Shown here piece by piece: positions 1 through 12,381 of a stretch of 64,000 nucleotides of DNA (position 1 is the stretch's first letter; every line of letters starts with the position of its first letter). The position numbers and the translations under genes are program-made. The notes beneath the pieces are model-generated. The model was given only the letters and a program-made list of their open reading frames with translations. It did no database searches and was not told the DNA's origin. Source of the DNA: Nemertoderma westbladi (taxonomy: Eukaryota > Xenacoelomorpha > Nemertodermatida > Nemertodermatidae); the NCBI GenBank assembly GCA_032718475.1, contig JAUCBJ010008953.1, positions 46,108-110,107 of the forward strand, written 5' to 3'.

Positions 1-1192
1 TAGGCCTAGGCCTAATATTTTCTTCTTTGATGGAACTATTCTTATTAACAGAAACGTACGTACCGTCTACAACTGTGTTCAGGTCTTCTATAAAATTTTC
101 ACCTGTTCTTTCACTTCTTTCAGTTTCAACTTCAAATAATGGAAGGCTTAAGTGTATACTAGCTGAGTAGGGAGAAAATATACTATATAGTATCGGCAAA
201 TCGCAAAAAAAAACAAGACAAAACTACAGCCAGTCATGTGAGCCAAATATTTATAGGCCTACAACCAACAGAACCGGTACCAACCAACCAACATCAAGCT
301 AACTCACATACACCTTGCACACAAGCCAATGCTACTGCTATAAACCTTTACTACGTCATACAAGAAGAAATGCTATTGGTTGACTGCTTGTAACTGGTTC
401 AAACCTACATCTCAACCAATAAATAAATCACATGACATCTCATACCACTCCCTTGATGTGATAGGTCATCGCCTTGGTACTGGCCAAGGACAGTCGTTGT
501 AGCTGTCCTTGGTGTAGTACTGGCACATACAACAGGTTCTCCTGTGAGATTGACCGCAAGGTAAATCTGGGATGCTTTCTAGCAAGAGAAGTAGTCTACT
601 TAATGCATAATTAAAGAATTAATGAAAACTGCACATGTTTATCGATAGCCAGTTTATCAAGATTAACTTGACGTCGCTTGTAATCGACGAGTTATCTATC
701 ATATAGTAATTATTACTACGGTGGCCAGTTATGATAAGCAATTATCACACTTTATTACTAAAATAAGTATACTTATTTATACTTATTTTCTTATATTTAA
801 AAAAAATAAGTAACTTTTGATAATCTTCACATGGGAGTATAAGTATACTCCCATCACCTGATCCCCCAAACAACGACACACCTCACCTTCACCGGGTACA
901 AGATCCCTCGAAATAAACGGTATAATAATATATCTCTGGGTTGGACAATCAAGCGTATCCCCATCACCACTATCAACACATAGGAAAACTTACTAATGGA
1001 ACATTACTTATTAATGGAACATTAATTTCGTCGAACATTTTATATGGGTTATTTGGAATCAATCAATTAATTTGAGAAATAAACCAATAAGCGATTCTAA
1101 ATGACAGCGATTGATCAGAGCACCTAACACACTATTGCAATCAATAACACGGACGACTGCACCCTAAACAACCAGCAACACTATTTGGATCT
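1..1192. other. AT-rich non-coding sequence, no gene seen
   Basis: No convincing open frame, RNA gene or repeat array was seen. The first bases include a doubled AGGCCT word. A short hairpin-like TACTCCCAT/ATGGGAGTA pair lies at about 832-853. If the CELF gene continues leftward, this is intronic. Confidence 0.4.
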
Positions 1193-1268
1193 TTGTGGGG
1201 CGAGCCACGAAGTTGGCGGAGCCTTAGCGAATTGACACTGTTAGGGGGTGGGTCAATTTATGCAAATA

Positions 1269-2475
<1,207 letters not shown>

Positions 2476-2675
2476 TAGAAATGAAAGAGGTAAAAAGTGA
2501 TTAGGCGAAATCTGCTTAAAATTTGCTAATACAGTAATACTTTCGAATTAGTACTTAAATTAAATTTAAGTCACGTGCTGCGCGAAGGCCCCACTTCGTG
2601 TTCAACTAAGGATATGCGGGAAGAAATATGCAGTCCAAAATCTCTCGTCACTACTACAATATGAATATCAAAAAG
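2476..2675. other. Short non-coding spacer with CACGTGCTGCGCGAAG word
   Basis: Unremarkable AT-rich DNA, except for one copy of CACGTGCTGCGCGAAG at 2572-2587. The same 16-mer recurs at 10832, 10993 and 11184. Confidence 0.5.
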
Positions 2676-2990
2676 AGAGACAGGGGGGTGGGGGTAAACT
2701 GGACGCAAATTCCATCTTGGCGAATTAATATCCCGCCTCAATGTTAAATTCTCAATTTAGGGAAAGGAGCAGGTTACAGTGTCACGTTATTTTAAAGCAA
2801 TAAGCTAAGCACAATAGAATAGGTTACAGTTTTATTTTTGAGAGTAATCAGCTGTTATTTGTGTCCAATTTCCCCTGGAGAGGGCAGATAGGGGGGGGGG
2901 GGGGGGGGGGGGAACTGGACGCAATAAAAATTCATCCTTCTCCACGAGAAATTGGACGCAAATAACAGTTGATTACTCTCAAAAATAAAA
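2676..2990 (+). mobile_element. Poly-G-ended MITE-like element, composite copy with inverted partial copy
   Basis: The left part (2676 to about 2888) matches the elements at 8999-9252 and 45943-46160: a G run, AACTGGACGCAAAT, then shared interior words such as GGGAAAGGAGCAGG and TTTTTGAGAGTAATC. After a second G run (about 2891-2912), the next 78 bp are the reverse complement of the element's right end (GAACTGGACGCAATAAAAA onward). The copy is therefore a head-to-head composite. No coding capacity. Confidence 0.75.
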
Positions 2991-4009
2991 AAAAAATCGT
3001 GTAAAGTTCCGCGTCTACTAACACATGAACTGTCTCCCCCTTGAATGCCTTACTACTACCAATCTTACTACCAAAAAAAATCGTGTAAAGTTCCGCGTCT
3101 ACTAACACATGAACTGTCTCCTCCTTGAATACCTTACTACTACCAATCTTACTACCAAAGAAATTCGTGAAAAGTTCCGCGTTTACTAACACATGAACTG
3201 TCTCCTCCTTGAATACCTTACTACTACCAATCTTACTTCCAAAAAAAATCGTGTAAAGTTCCGCGTCTACTAACACATGAACTGTCTCCCCCTTGAATAC
3301 CTTACTACTACCAATCTTAATACCAAAAAAATCGTGTAAAGTTCCGCGTCTACTAACACATGAACTGTCTCCCCCTTGAATACCTTACTACTACCAATCT
3401 TAATACCAAAAAAATCGTGTAAAGTTCCGCGTCTACTAACACATGAACTGTCTCCCCCTTGAATACCTTACTACTACCAATCTTACTACCAAAAAAAATC
3501 GTGTAAAGTTCCGCGTCTACTAACACATGAACTGTCTCCTCCTTGAATACCTTACTACTACCAATCTTACTACCAAAAAAAATCGTGTAAAGTTCCGCGT
3601 CTACTAACACATGAACTGTCTCCTCCTTGAATACCTTACTACTACCAATCTTACTACCAAAAAAATTCGTGAAAAGTTCCGCGTTTACTAACACATGAAC
3701 TGTCTCCTCCTTGAATTTGAATACCTTACTACTACCAATCTTACTACCAAAAAAATTCGTGAAAAGTTCCGCGTCTACTAACACATGAACTGTCTCCTCC
3801 TTGAATACCTTACTACTACCAATCTTAATACCAAAAAAATCGTGTAAAGTTCCGCGTCTACTAACACATGAACTGTCTCCTCCTTGAATACCTTACTACT
3901 ACCAATCTTACTACCAAAAAAAATCGTGTAAAGTTCCGCGTTTACTAACACATGAACTGTCTCCCCCTTGAATGCCTTACTACTACCAATCTTACTACCA
4001 AAAAAATTC
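2985..4009 (-). repeat. 84-bp minisatellite, about 12 units
   Basis: The unit recurs every 84 bp (TCGTGTAAAG at 2997, 3081 and so on). Because 84 is a multiple of 3, each copy reads as 28 codons on the minus strand (FFGSKIGSSKVFK and following). Runs of seven or eight A break the frame between blocks. That, and the lack of any recognisable domain, argues against a protein. The array abuts the composite MITE on one side and a tRNA-like remnant on the other. Confidence 0.93.
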
Positions 4010-4075
4010 ACCGGAAAGGGGCATTGAACTCAGTACCTAGAGATTCCAAGTCCCACGCTCTACCAACTTTCCTTA
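4009..4075 (-). repeat. tRNA-like remnant (tRNA-derived SINE or tRNA pseudogene)
   Basis: On the minus strand, AGTTGGTAGAGCG resembles a D-arm (A box). GGGACTTGGAATCTC forms a plausible anticodon stem-loop with TGG in the anticodon position. GAGTTCAATGCCCC resembles a B box. The acceptor stem does not close, so a functional tRNA is unlikely. Confidence 0.5.
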
Positions 4076-4292
4076 AAATTAAGCTGGAAATTACAAACAA
4101 GAAGAACGGAGTGAATTCCTTCCCAGTTCCTATTTCACCTTCTATTGGAATAACGAATAAAAAAAACATAATATACCTGATTATCTTCATCAGATGCAAT
4201 GGCGCAATATACAGCAAACACGAGATGTGTTTAGTGGGTTTGAAAAATTAATTAGAAGACCGTTAGGACTTCTTACTGTAAAAGTATTCACT

Positions 4293-4418
4293 ATGTATGT
4301 ATGTATGTATGTATGTATGTATGTATGTATGTATGTATGTATGTATGTATGTATGTATGTATGTATGTATGTATGTATGTATGTATGTATGTATGTATGT
4401 ATGTATGTATGTATGTAT
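4293..4418 (+). repeat. (ATGT)n tetranucleotide microsatellite, about 31 units
   Basis: A perfect ATGT run. All frames through it read MYVC-type repeats and are not genes. Confidence 0.97.
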
Positions 4419-4841
4419 ATCGGGTGAACTCCTCCGAAACTATAGCTCGCCCGTCAATGAAAGTTATATCAATCGACGCAGCTCAACCCCAGGATGTGTA
4501 AAAAAAAGTTTCGAAAAAAATTCTGAAGGTGTCTTTTTTTTATTTCGAAAAATAGCCTCAAAACACGAAAATTGCCATAGACTCAATGATGAGGGCCTAG
4601 TAAGCTACTACTATTGATTGAATGGATAGCCCAAACTGCAGAGAAGTATATTACTTGTCAAAAGTGTATTACTATCTCACTCTATCCCACACAGAAAGCA
4701 AACTTTGTGTATTGTATTAGCCCGCCAGCTGAATAACTCCTCCCAGTGAATCCTATGAGAATTAGGAGGTGGGACACTGAATATCTATAGGGTTACTCAC
4801 TGCTACTACTAGGATCGGCATGCTGCATTGCAGCTGAATTT
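4419..4841. other. Non-coding, may include the LINE 3' end
   Basis: No gene seen. On the minus strand this follows the LINE stop codon and may hold its 3' UTR. No poly-A tail, short tandem tail or target duplication was recognised. Confidence 0.4.
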
Positions 4842-5922
4842 TTAAGAATGCTGTGCCGGCTTGTCGACAAAATTGCGCCGCCACAACTCTCTATCACTCA
4901 TGACATTTGCTAGATCATCCGCATCTTCAAGGCCAGTGTCCTTTAAGATGCGTCTCAAGAAAGTCATGGGCTGTCCAGTGCCCACCATGCTTATTCAATC
5001 CATGAGGTTGCCAAAGTACAAGATTATGCACTGGCTGGTCCTCACGGCGAAAGCAATGTCCTGCAAAGCAGACGCGATTTTGTTCTAGTGTCAAGCTTGG
5101 CGGAACCAATGAGACACCTCCAATGTTATATAGTGTCTGGTTGGAGATGTGTGCATTGTACTTGACACAATGAACCCGGCGTAGCATTCTTGTGAATGTG
5201 CCATCCAGAGATTTGGTGTCCTCAGCAGTTAGAGCCCAGCATGGACTCCCATAGAGGAGTACTGGAACTACTGCTGCTCTAAATAATCGGACCTTAAGTT
5301 TCCGATTAATTCTCGGTGACTTCCAAATCCTGGAAAGCCTATTCAAGGCTGCCCATGCCTTTCCCTTACGTATTCGTAGGTCCTCACCTGACTTCCGGAT
5401 CCATGATCCCAGGTAACAGAAGTAGTCCACATGCTCAAGCATACCATCCTTTGAGCTTATGCTCATCCGATCAGAGACTTGCTGAGGACTTTCAAAGTTA
5501 ATTGTCAAAATTTTGGTCTTTCTGGAGTTAATAAAAAGACCAACACTAGAAGCAGCATGTTCTAATGAGCTGAGGAGCCGTTGGGCTCCCTCTAGTGATT
5601 CTGAGAGTACTCCTAAGTCATCAGCAAAGTCTAGATCAGTTAGGTACTTGGCAGGATTTCCTCGACTTCTGGAGCCAGTAGGTAGAGTTATCATCACCCC
5701 ATCATCATTATGACGATCTAAGGACATGCGTAGAACATAGTCAACCACAATTATGAACAAGAATGGTGCAAGTGTGTCTCCCTGGAGGACGCCCCATAAC
5801 ACTTCAAATGGTTCTGTGTCACCGTCAACAGTAGACACAGATGTTGTCGAACCATCGTATACTGATCTGATTGCTGCAATAATTTCATCAAGAATCCCAT
5901 ATAATGAAAGTATGCTGAACAT
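4842..5922 (-). pseudogene. LINE reverse transcriptase, palm/thumb and C-terminal region
   Basis: The frame from 5922 carries LQGDTLAPFLF (motif B) and DLDFADDLGVLSES (motif C with the catalytic FADD, residues 99-102). It continues with YFCYLGSWI and the C-terminal FAGHCFRREDQP segment, typical of a LINE group common in marine invertebrates. A single-base frame change near 4985 then restores the usual tail (TFLRRILKDTGLEDADDL, then DRELWRR), which ends at a TAA at 4844-4842. The uninterrupted frame without that shift stops at 4927. Confidence 0.85.
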
Positions 5923-6206
5923 ATACGTGAGCGAGAGACTGAATCAAAGGCCTTGAAGAAGTCAACAAAGATAACAGCCAGATGCCTGTCTTTCTTTGCA
6001 GCAGCCTTCACTTCTGCAAAGGAGATATCGCTAATGGGAATATCTGGGAGTACAGACTCAGACACTTTTACTTCTATAAAGTTATCAGGCAATACCCTGT
6101 CATTATTGAGGAGCTTTTTAAAGTGGACCTTCCATCCATTGAGGCGATCGGCTGGTGATTCAGCCTTAACCTTGGTGGTTGGTTGGCTTTTCCGACCAGT
6201 AAGCAA
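5751..6206 (-). pseudogene. LINE linker and truncated RT palm (motif A)
   Basis: The frame carries the linker ending SFAEVKAAAKK and then jumps directly to AVIFVDFFKAFDSVSR, the RT motif A with its catalytic Asp. In related elements well over 100 residues of RT fingers (the GPDG and NYRGI-type motifs) lie between these two points, so an internal deletion near position 5990 is inferred. The frame then shifts near 5920, after which the RT continues in another frame. Confidence 0.75.
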
Positions 6207-6312
6207 GTTGATCGATTTCCATGCCTGGGATGATTGCCTGCTGTCGTCAGCATCATTGATGGCATCAACCTGTTGGTTTATTAACTCTGTAGATTAACAG
6301 AGTACTGTCTGT

Positions 6313-7377
6313 TCAGGGACCTAGATGTAGCCTTAACTGCATTCTTGGCCGCTGTAGTCTGTTGAGTCGGGACTCTTTCTGCGCCTTATATAGTTCATTT
6401 CGGCACTTCTGAATTTTTTTGTCAGTCCGGGGGGCCCTTTTCCTGTTTCGAGGGTATACAGGAACTGTTTCTGCAGCTGCTAACTTAACTGCTTCTGTGA
6501 AGGCAGTATAGCCCTCACAGTGATCTGCCGCCTCAGAGGCAAGAACCTCATACCTGTTGCTCAGCTGTAATGTGAAGCTGGATCTCACACTTGGCTGTTG
6601 CAACAGAGAGGACCAGTCACGCCTCGGCAAGGCAGATTTCGTTGTTCTGCTAGCACGCAGACTAAGTCTTACCTTGGCCACAATAAGGCGGTGATCACTG
6701 GAGAAGGGTTGAAGTGTAAATGCATTACAGTCTTGTATAGAGCTCCTGTATTTCCTACGAAACAGAATATGGTCTATCTGGGACTTGAGACCACTGGGTC
6801 CACTATGAGTCCATAGCTTTCCAGTTCGCTTCTTGAACTCGGTTCCAGACGAAAACAATCCATTTCCAGAGATAAAATCCTGAAGATGGACGGAATTTCG
6901 GTTAACACTATTGCTATAGACCCAGGGCGATGTAGGTGATTGATGCAGACTTGCATTAAAGTCTCCCAGGAATGTTAAGAATGCATGCTGATCCACTCCA
7001 TCAGTAGCTGCTTGTAGATTGTGGTAGAAATTTTCCACCTCCTCTACAGGGGCAACACTAGTTGGAGAGTAGCATACAATCAGAACCACCTTAGGAAACT
7101 TCTTAGCCAGTCTTCCAGAACATGAGAAGTGGCAACGGATGATGCGGTTAGAGATTTGGTCTATTTTGTCCAATGCTGCATGTGCAGTTGGATTCATCAA
7201 TAGACCAATACCACCATTGCCACTATCATCTGCTGACGCGAGGGCGAGTCGACAACCGCCCTCCATGTCCTTAATCAGAACCTCATCAGTCTGTCCAGTC
7301 TGCATTCGGTGCTCTTGAACACCCACTGCGCTAAGAGAAAGCTTATCTGCCAAGGCAGTCAGCTCACCTTGTCGCAT
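6313..7377 (-). pseudogene. LINE APE-type endonuclease domain
   Basis: The frame has 354 codons. Motifs of the endonuclease/exonuclease/phosphatase fold are intact: the catalytic Glu in GVQEHRM (residue 22), CYSPTS (102-107), FLGDFNA (136-142), QIDHI (200-204) and SSDHR (226-230). In LINEs this domain nicks the target DNA to prime reverse transcription. The frame ends in a basic linker (KRAPRTDKKIQKCRNELYKA) that normally leads into the RT domain. It is separated from the RT by frame breaks, so the element is dead although this domain itself could fold. Confidence 0.85.
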
Positions 7378-7783
7378 TGGGGACCCGATTGTTACAGGTG
7401 CTTAGTGAGGCTAGTCTAGTGACTTGCCTCAGATTCACCAATGGCTTTGTTGGTCGGGGTGGAACATGAGAGTAGCCTCCAACTCCAGAATCCCTCTCCG
7501 CCTCACAATCTGGCATCCCTGGTGACCCAGGGTTTGGGCCAGAAAGGTCATCAGGAAAGGGACTCAAAGAATTGTTGGCTGCTCTCTCTCCAGTAGGGGG
7601 TGAGACAGGCAGCCGGTCAGGAGATAACTGACGCCTGAGAGGCCGATTGTGTCTGGTAATTCCACTGGCCTCTAGTGGCCGGACCTCCGCATTACTAATG
7701 TAATCCATAGTGGGGGTTTGGGGGTGCTTTTTTGCCGTGTCAGCTCTCGGGGCAAATAACCACACCCTGGTTTGCCATTCCAC
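7364..7783 (-). pseudogene. LINE upstream frame (N-terminal region or ORF1 remnant)
   Basis: An open frame of 139 codons, rich in Pro, Arg and Ser, directly upstream of the endonuclease and overlapping it by 14 nt in another frame. No domain is recognisable. It is probably the N-terminal part of the LINE protein or its leader. An in-frame TAA sits just before the endonuclease frame, so the join is either a frameshift or a true second start. Confidence 0.4.
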
Positions 7784-7930
7784 AGGGTGGGTGTCGCAGT
7801 GGAGTCAGATATGAGGCCCATCACCCATATCTACTCTGGCGCACATGACCCACCATTGGATTTGCAGTCATCTGCTGGGTCATGCCCTGTACCCCTGCTG
7901 CCAGGTGCAGCTTTAACTCTGTCTTCGTTC

Positions 7931-8998
7931 AATCCAATATTCCACTAAACACCGCTTAAAAATATTGATTATATTGATTTATACGATTATATTGACATGA
8001 CACCCCCACTCTCTACCTCCATTATATTATTAATCAAACCATTATTGAGAGAAAGCGCCCTTTGTTTTTGTAGAATATTATTATTAGGATACAAGCATTG
8101 CATATTATATGCTTATATTAAATTAGTTGCTTCATAGTGATTAGTGATGCCGGGATTGGATATGGTTAAATATTTGTTCATCTTTTCGCTTCGGGCTAAC
8201 ACAGAAACGGAATTAAGATTTAGTTTTTTCGGTTTTGTTGTTTTATAGACGGTCTTCTTATAGCCAGCTTGATGGCTTTCTAGTTTAATTTAAAACATTA
8301 ATAAGGGATAGAGCAGGTTACAGTGACGGTGTTTTCTAACCAAAAATAATTGAGGATACTTTATTTCACTTGCGGTCAATGCGCGCCACCATCTGCTCTG
8401 CTTCCTCGTAATTGTCAAACTCATATCGCATTTCCCCTTAAAACTTACAACGAAACTGTTAGTTGTTAAAGAGTAAATTTCCGAACAAAAATCAAACAAT
8501 ACAACTAACTGGATAATAATAATTAGCGCCCGGTGAAGAACAATATAAATCAGAAATACCCGGCCACAGTCAGCCAGCCACCTTAGATTCTTAGAACGAC
8601 TTTCGAGATGGATATCCCCATGTTACTAATACATACAGACAAACAATTTAAATTGTTTTCAAACCAGTCACAGCGCAGTTACCAATAATTAGTTGGGTAG
8701 GGATCGAAACATGGTTAAAATAGAAAAGGTTTGGAGGTAATTTGATCCTTCTGCACACATTTTAGTAATTTAGTGTCAGCACGGAGGAGTACAAAACACG
8801 GAGTTCAATAGCTAAATATTGGTTTTCTGTATAGTTGAGCTTCTCTCTACCGAGTGAATGCCAGCATTTTTCTCAGTCTCATATTACGTGGGGTAAAAAT
8901 GAGTCTAAAAGTACCAGTCTAAAAGCCAGGCGCTTTTATTCAACGTTGCAAATAAACAGTTATCCTTTGCCCCATTTTTTGACTCACTCTGGATAAAC
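7931..8998. other. Non-coding AT-rich DNA
   Basis: No gene recognised. A GAGCAGGTTACAGTG word near 8313 is shared with the interior of the poly-G-ended MITE family, so a decayed fragment of it may be present. If the CELF gene continues leftward, this is intronic. Confidence 0.4.
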
Positions 8999-9252
8999 GG
9001 GGGGGGGGGGGGGGGGGACTGGACGCAAATCCCATCTTGGCGGATTAATATCCCACCTCAATGTTAAATTCTAAATTTAGGGAAAGGAGCAGGTTACAGT
9101 GGCACGATATTTTAACCAAAACAATAAACTAAACACAATAGAACAGCTTACAGTTGTATTTTTGAGAGCAATCATATGTTATTTGCGTCGAATTTCCCCT
9201 GGAGAGGGATGAATTTTTATTGCGTCCAGTTCCCCCCCCCCCCCCCCCCCAT
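8999..9252 (+). mobile_element. Poly-G-ended MITE-like element, most complete copy
   Basis: A G run followed by GACTGGACGCAAAT opens the element, and ATTGCGTCCAGTTCCCC with a C run closes it, so the ends are inverted repeats. The interior is about 200 bp and non-coding. Flanks CTGGATAAAC (8989-8998) and CTGGGATAAAC (9253-9263) look like a roughly 10-bp target duplication with one indel. Superfamily undetermined. Confidence 0.75.
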
Positions 9253-9263
9253 CTGGGATAAAC

Positions 9264-9938
9264 ACCATGAAAATTATGAAATTTTCGAAATTTTTATTTT
9301 TGGAATTTCACTTCTTTTTTTTTTTGTTCACTATAAGTGTGTGTGGACTTTAAGGTGGAGCACTTTAAGAAACATAATAAAATCGACACATTAAATCAGT
9401 GATTATTTTTTAATGATATTACTATATAATATGTTGACTACGGATAATGTATTTTAACATAAACACTTCAAGTATTGGATGCAATTGAGCATAAAAAATG
9501 TAAAATAAAATATCTCGAGAACGGCTGATCTTTAAAAAATGTTTTAGACATTCTACTTGAAAATATGTTAACACTGTAGATATGAAATTTACAAAACTTA
9601 AAAATTTGAAAATGCCACGTATGGAAAAAATGAAAATGAGCAAATATGTTGGCATTCACTCACATACTTTGGCAGTGGAGTTTCAGTTCTGTTCAAGTTA
9701 ACTATGTATTTAGGTTTTCTTATGAAATGGGCGGATCAACTCCTGAGCCCCTTCCCACCTGGCTACGCCACTGGCATTACAAACAAGCGGTGATACACAA
9801 ACAGTGATACAAACAAGTATACGTGCAGATGCACTAGGTGCACTTTCCAGGAAATTTACAAAACTTGGTTATTTTGTCATAGGCGAAGGCAAGGAGGCAC
9901 CTTTCGTCTGATTTATTTAGTATCACAAAAACAAAAAA
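9264..9938. other. CELF intron sequence after exon 6, non-coding
   Basis: AT-rich, with no open frame that looks coding and no array. It includes the start of the intron after the exon 6 donor. Confidence 0.4.
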
Positions 9939-9944
9939 ACCTAC

Positions 9945-10016
9945 CTTGTAGGTTGTTCATTTGTGGATTATTCGTAGAACTTCCCATAGACATCGGCGCA
10001 AAGTTGGGGTTGAAAG
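9945..10016 (-). CDS. celf: CELF exon 6: linker between RRM2 and RRM3
   Basis: The exon is 72 nt, with an excellent acceptor (ACTTTTGTTGCAG) and donor (CAAG|GTAGGT). It enters and leaves in phase 1, exactly as exon 5 requires. The peptide reads SFNPNFAPMSMGSS, then a short Asn/Gln/Met stretch ending MNNLQ. This composition matches the end of exon 5 (TMNNLQQL). CELF linkers are poorly conserved and low-complexity, so identity rests on splice signals, phase and composition rather than on direct homology. The next exon, which should lead to RRM3, was not found at lower coordinates. Confidence 0.7.
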
Positions 10017-10830
10017 CTGCAACAAAAGTATTGGAAGTAAAGACATAGATCATGACCTACAAAAGATATATTTAGTAGGTCATGCGGAGATATACTACGC
10101 ACCACAAATTGTCCAAAAGTAATCGAAAATCGATCGAAAATAATCGACCGAATTTTTTTCATTGGTGATGATTTTCGATTTAATATTTAACCTAAGCATA
10201 ATATCACACTTTTATTTAACAAAAAGCAGTGCCTAAAAAAGTGCAGTTTATATTAATTATTATTGGTATTATTGTTGTATTCGCTTAAGGGGGGGGGGGG
10301 GGGGTACACCCCCCCCTCAGGTCAAAATTTTCATTTTTTGTTTTTTTATTTCATCTAGAGTAGAATTTAATGCGGATTTCAAATCTGGAAACGGCTTAGC
10401 GAGATCTCTTTTACTTCTCGAGTAATGGCTGGTTTTCCGTCTGTATGTCTGTCTGTCTGTCCATCGAAATATTAAAAAGGGCATAAAATAAGCAATCTGA
10501 AATGTTTACTGTTAGGATTTTTCTTAATGTCGATGTCTGTTTTAATATTTGGAATTATCTAATCACAATGTCTGTATCTCAGTCTGTCTCTCAGTTTGTC
10601 TGTCTGTTTGTATGTCTGTCTGTCTGCCAACATGTCCGTCAAATTTTAATTAATATATATTTAATATATATTTGTGAGTTTTGTATTACATATTAAACAG
10701 TTGTCTAATGGACTAGTTGTCTACTAGTAATAACAAATGTGAACCATCATATAACAATAGCTAGTAATAATTATTCTGGGAAACAACCATAAATCTATTT
10801 TTTTTTAATTCCGCAGGATCTGAGAATAAT
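10017..10830. other. CELF intron sequence with poly-G run and TCTG-rich tract
   Basis: Contains a G run at about 10288-10304 followed by a C run, and TCTG-rich stretches near 10440-10460 and 10570-10625. No gene seen. Confidence 0.5.
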
Positions 10831-11051
10831 TCACGTGCTGCGCGAAGTCTTCATGTGCAGCATGAACTTTTCATGTGCCGCGTGAAGGCTTCTCATTCTG
10901 ATCAAAAAGCTTTCCGATGTGCTCGATTAATTAACGTGCTTTATGAAGAATTTAAGTTCTACGTGAAACCTTCACCTGCTGCGCAAATGTCTCACGTGCT
11001 GCGCGAAGGTTTCACGTGCTGCACAAAGCTTAATGTTCTGTGTATAGGCTT
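10831..11051 (+). repeat. Degenerate 20-bp tandem repeat carrying CACGTG boxes
   Basis: About eleven decayed units of TCACGTGCTGCGCGAAGTCT type, each close to 20 bp. The best copies start at 10831, 10992 and 11012. A further isolated copy lies at 11184 and another at 2572. CACGTG is an E-box word. Confidence 0.7.
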
Positions 11052-12183
11052 ATTATAAAATTATGTGGAAATTTTTATATAATTTTGAATGTTTCTTAAG
11101 GTTATCTCATTATTCCATGACTATTTATTACTAAATGACGAAATAGTATGCGATCAAATCAATACGCCAAAATGTAATTTGTTCACGTGCTGCGCGAAGT
11201 GTTTTTTGGCAAGCACTCTAAAATTATTTTAACAGGTTGTTAAAAGTGGGTAGGGGTTTTTTTGGTTTTATGAATATCAATTTTTTTTCATATATTTATT
11301 TAGCTTAATTTTTGAAAAATGGTCCTAATTTTCAAAAAATTTAGCTTTCAAAAAATTTAGCCCAATAATTAGTATCACGAACATCACAATCGCAATTCGG
11401 TGCTTATGCGTACACGTACATAATATAAAAAAACTAATTGGTCTACGTTATTCTACGGTAACAAATGATCCTAGGTGAAAAGGTTCCACGAAAAGAGCTC
11501 CAACAACAACTGAGAAACATGTACCGAAAGAATTCTAGAAACTCATTTTGTGAAAAATCCAGGTAAAATTTGAACCTTCCCGCGTAAAAACTGTCCGTTA
11601 TTATGAAATAAGGTCTGTCAATATATATACCTAGCTAAAAGAAAGCTAAGATAAACCATGCTGAGATTTTTGCTACGGGGTTTTCCAGGTCGCTGATTTC
11701 ATTTCTGAGGTCAGTTTTCAGTTTTAATGAAATCTTGTTTGTCTGTATGTCTGTCTGTCGATCTTTTTGACTATCCGACTATTCAGTCAAATATAAGAAA
11801 AGGGCATACAATGTAGTTAAAACTTTAGCTAGAGGGGTTTCCCTGATCGCATAATTTATTTCGAGTGTCAGTTTTAAAATTTGATGACTTCCAAATTGTC
11901 TGTTTGGCAGTCAGTCTGTCGGTTATATTTTGACGGACAGACTGACAGGCATACAGACAGAAACCACGAGAACAAATTTGAATACTGACATCAGAAATGA
12001 AGTCACCGACAACGAAAACCCATATAGGGAATTTTTTGACATATAGTTTGCTTTTTAATGACGGACAAAACGACATTCAATCGGACAGACAGCCATATCT
12101 AGAGAAGTAAGTCAGATCTTGCTAAACGGTTTTAAAATGTGGAATCTTGTTAAAAATTTCCTGTAGATGAAACAGAAAAAATG
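11052..12183. other. CELF intron sequence, non-coding
   Basis: AT-rich. Contains short GTCTGTCT-type tracts near 11740 and the inverse near 11930, and a GGGGTTTTCCAGGTCGCTG word near 11680 that recurs in variant form near 13862. No gene seen. Confidence 0.4.
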
Positions 12184-12381
12184 CAGCACGCAAGGTGTAC
12201 TAAATAACAGGTCATGCAGCACGCAAGGTGTACTAAATAACGCGTCATGCTGCACGCAAGGTGTACTAAATAACAGGTCATGCAGCACGCAAGGTGTACT
12301 AAATAACAGGTCATGCAGCACGCAAGGTGTACTAAATAACAGGTCATGCAGCACGCAAGGTGTACTAAATAACAGGTCATG
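12184..12381 (+). repeat. 33-bp minisatellite, six units
   Basis: Six tandem units of the type CAGCACGCAAGGTGTACTAA, each 33 bp, leading without a gap into the 61-bp array. Short frames across it are repeat artefacts. Confidence 0.93.

Larger units (their letters stand above)
4842..7930 (-). mobile_element. Non-LTR retrotransposon (LINE), inactive
   Basis: In order on the minus strand: a Pro/Arg-rich upstream frame, an APE-type endonuclease, a reverse transcriptase with FADD, and a C-terminal region ending in DRELWRRNFV. The frame is broken near 7370, between 6313 and 6206, near 5920 and near 4985. Part of the RT fingers is deleted. The same order (endonuclease then RT in one reading direction) is standard for APE-type LINEs. 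I cannot assign the clade with confidence. The 5' border near 7930 is approximate. Confidence 0.88.

Noticed and set aside
4194-4617. MYVC-repeat frames
   Set aside because: Translation of an ATGT microsatellite.
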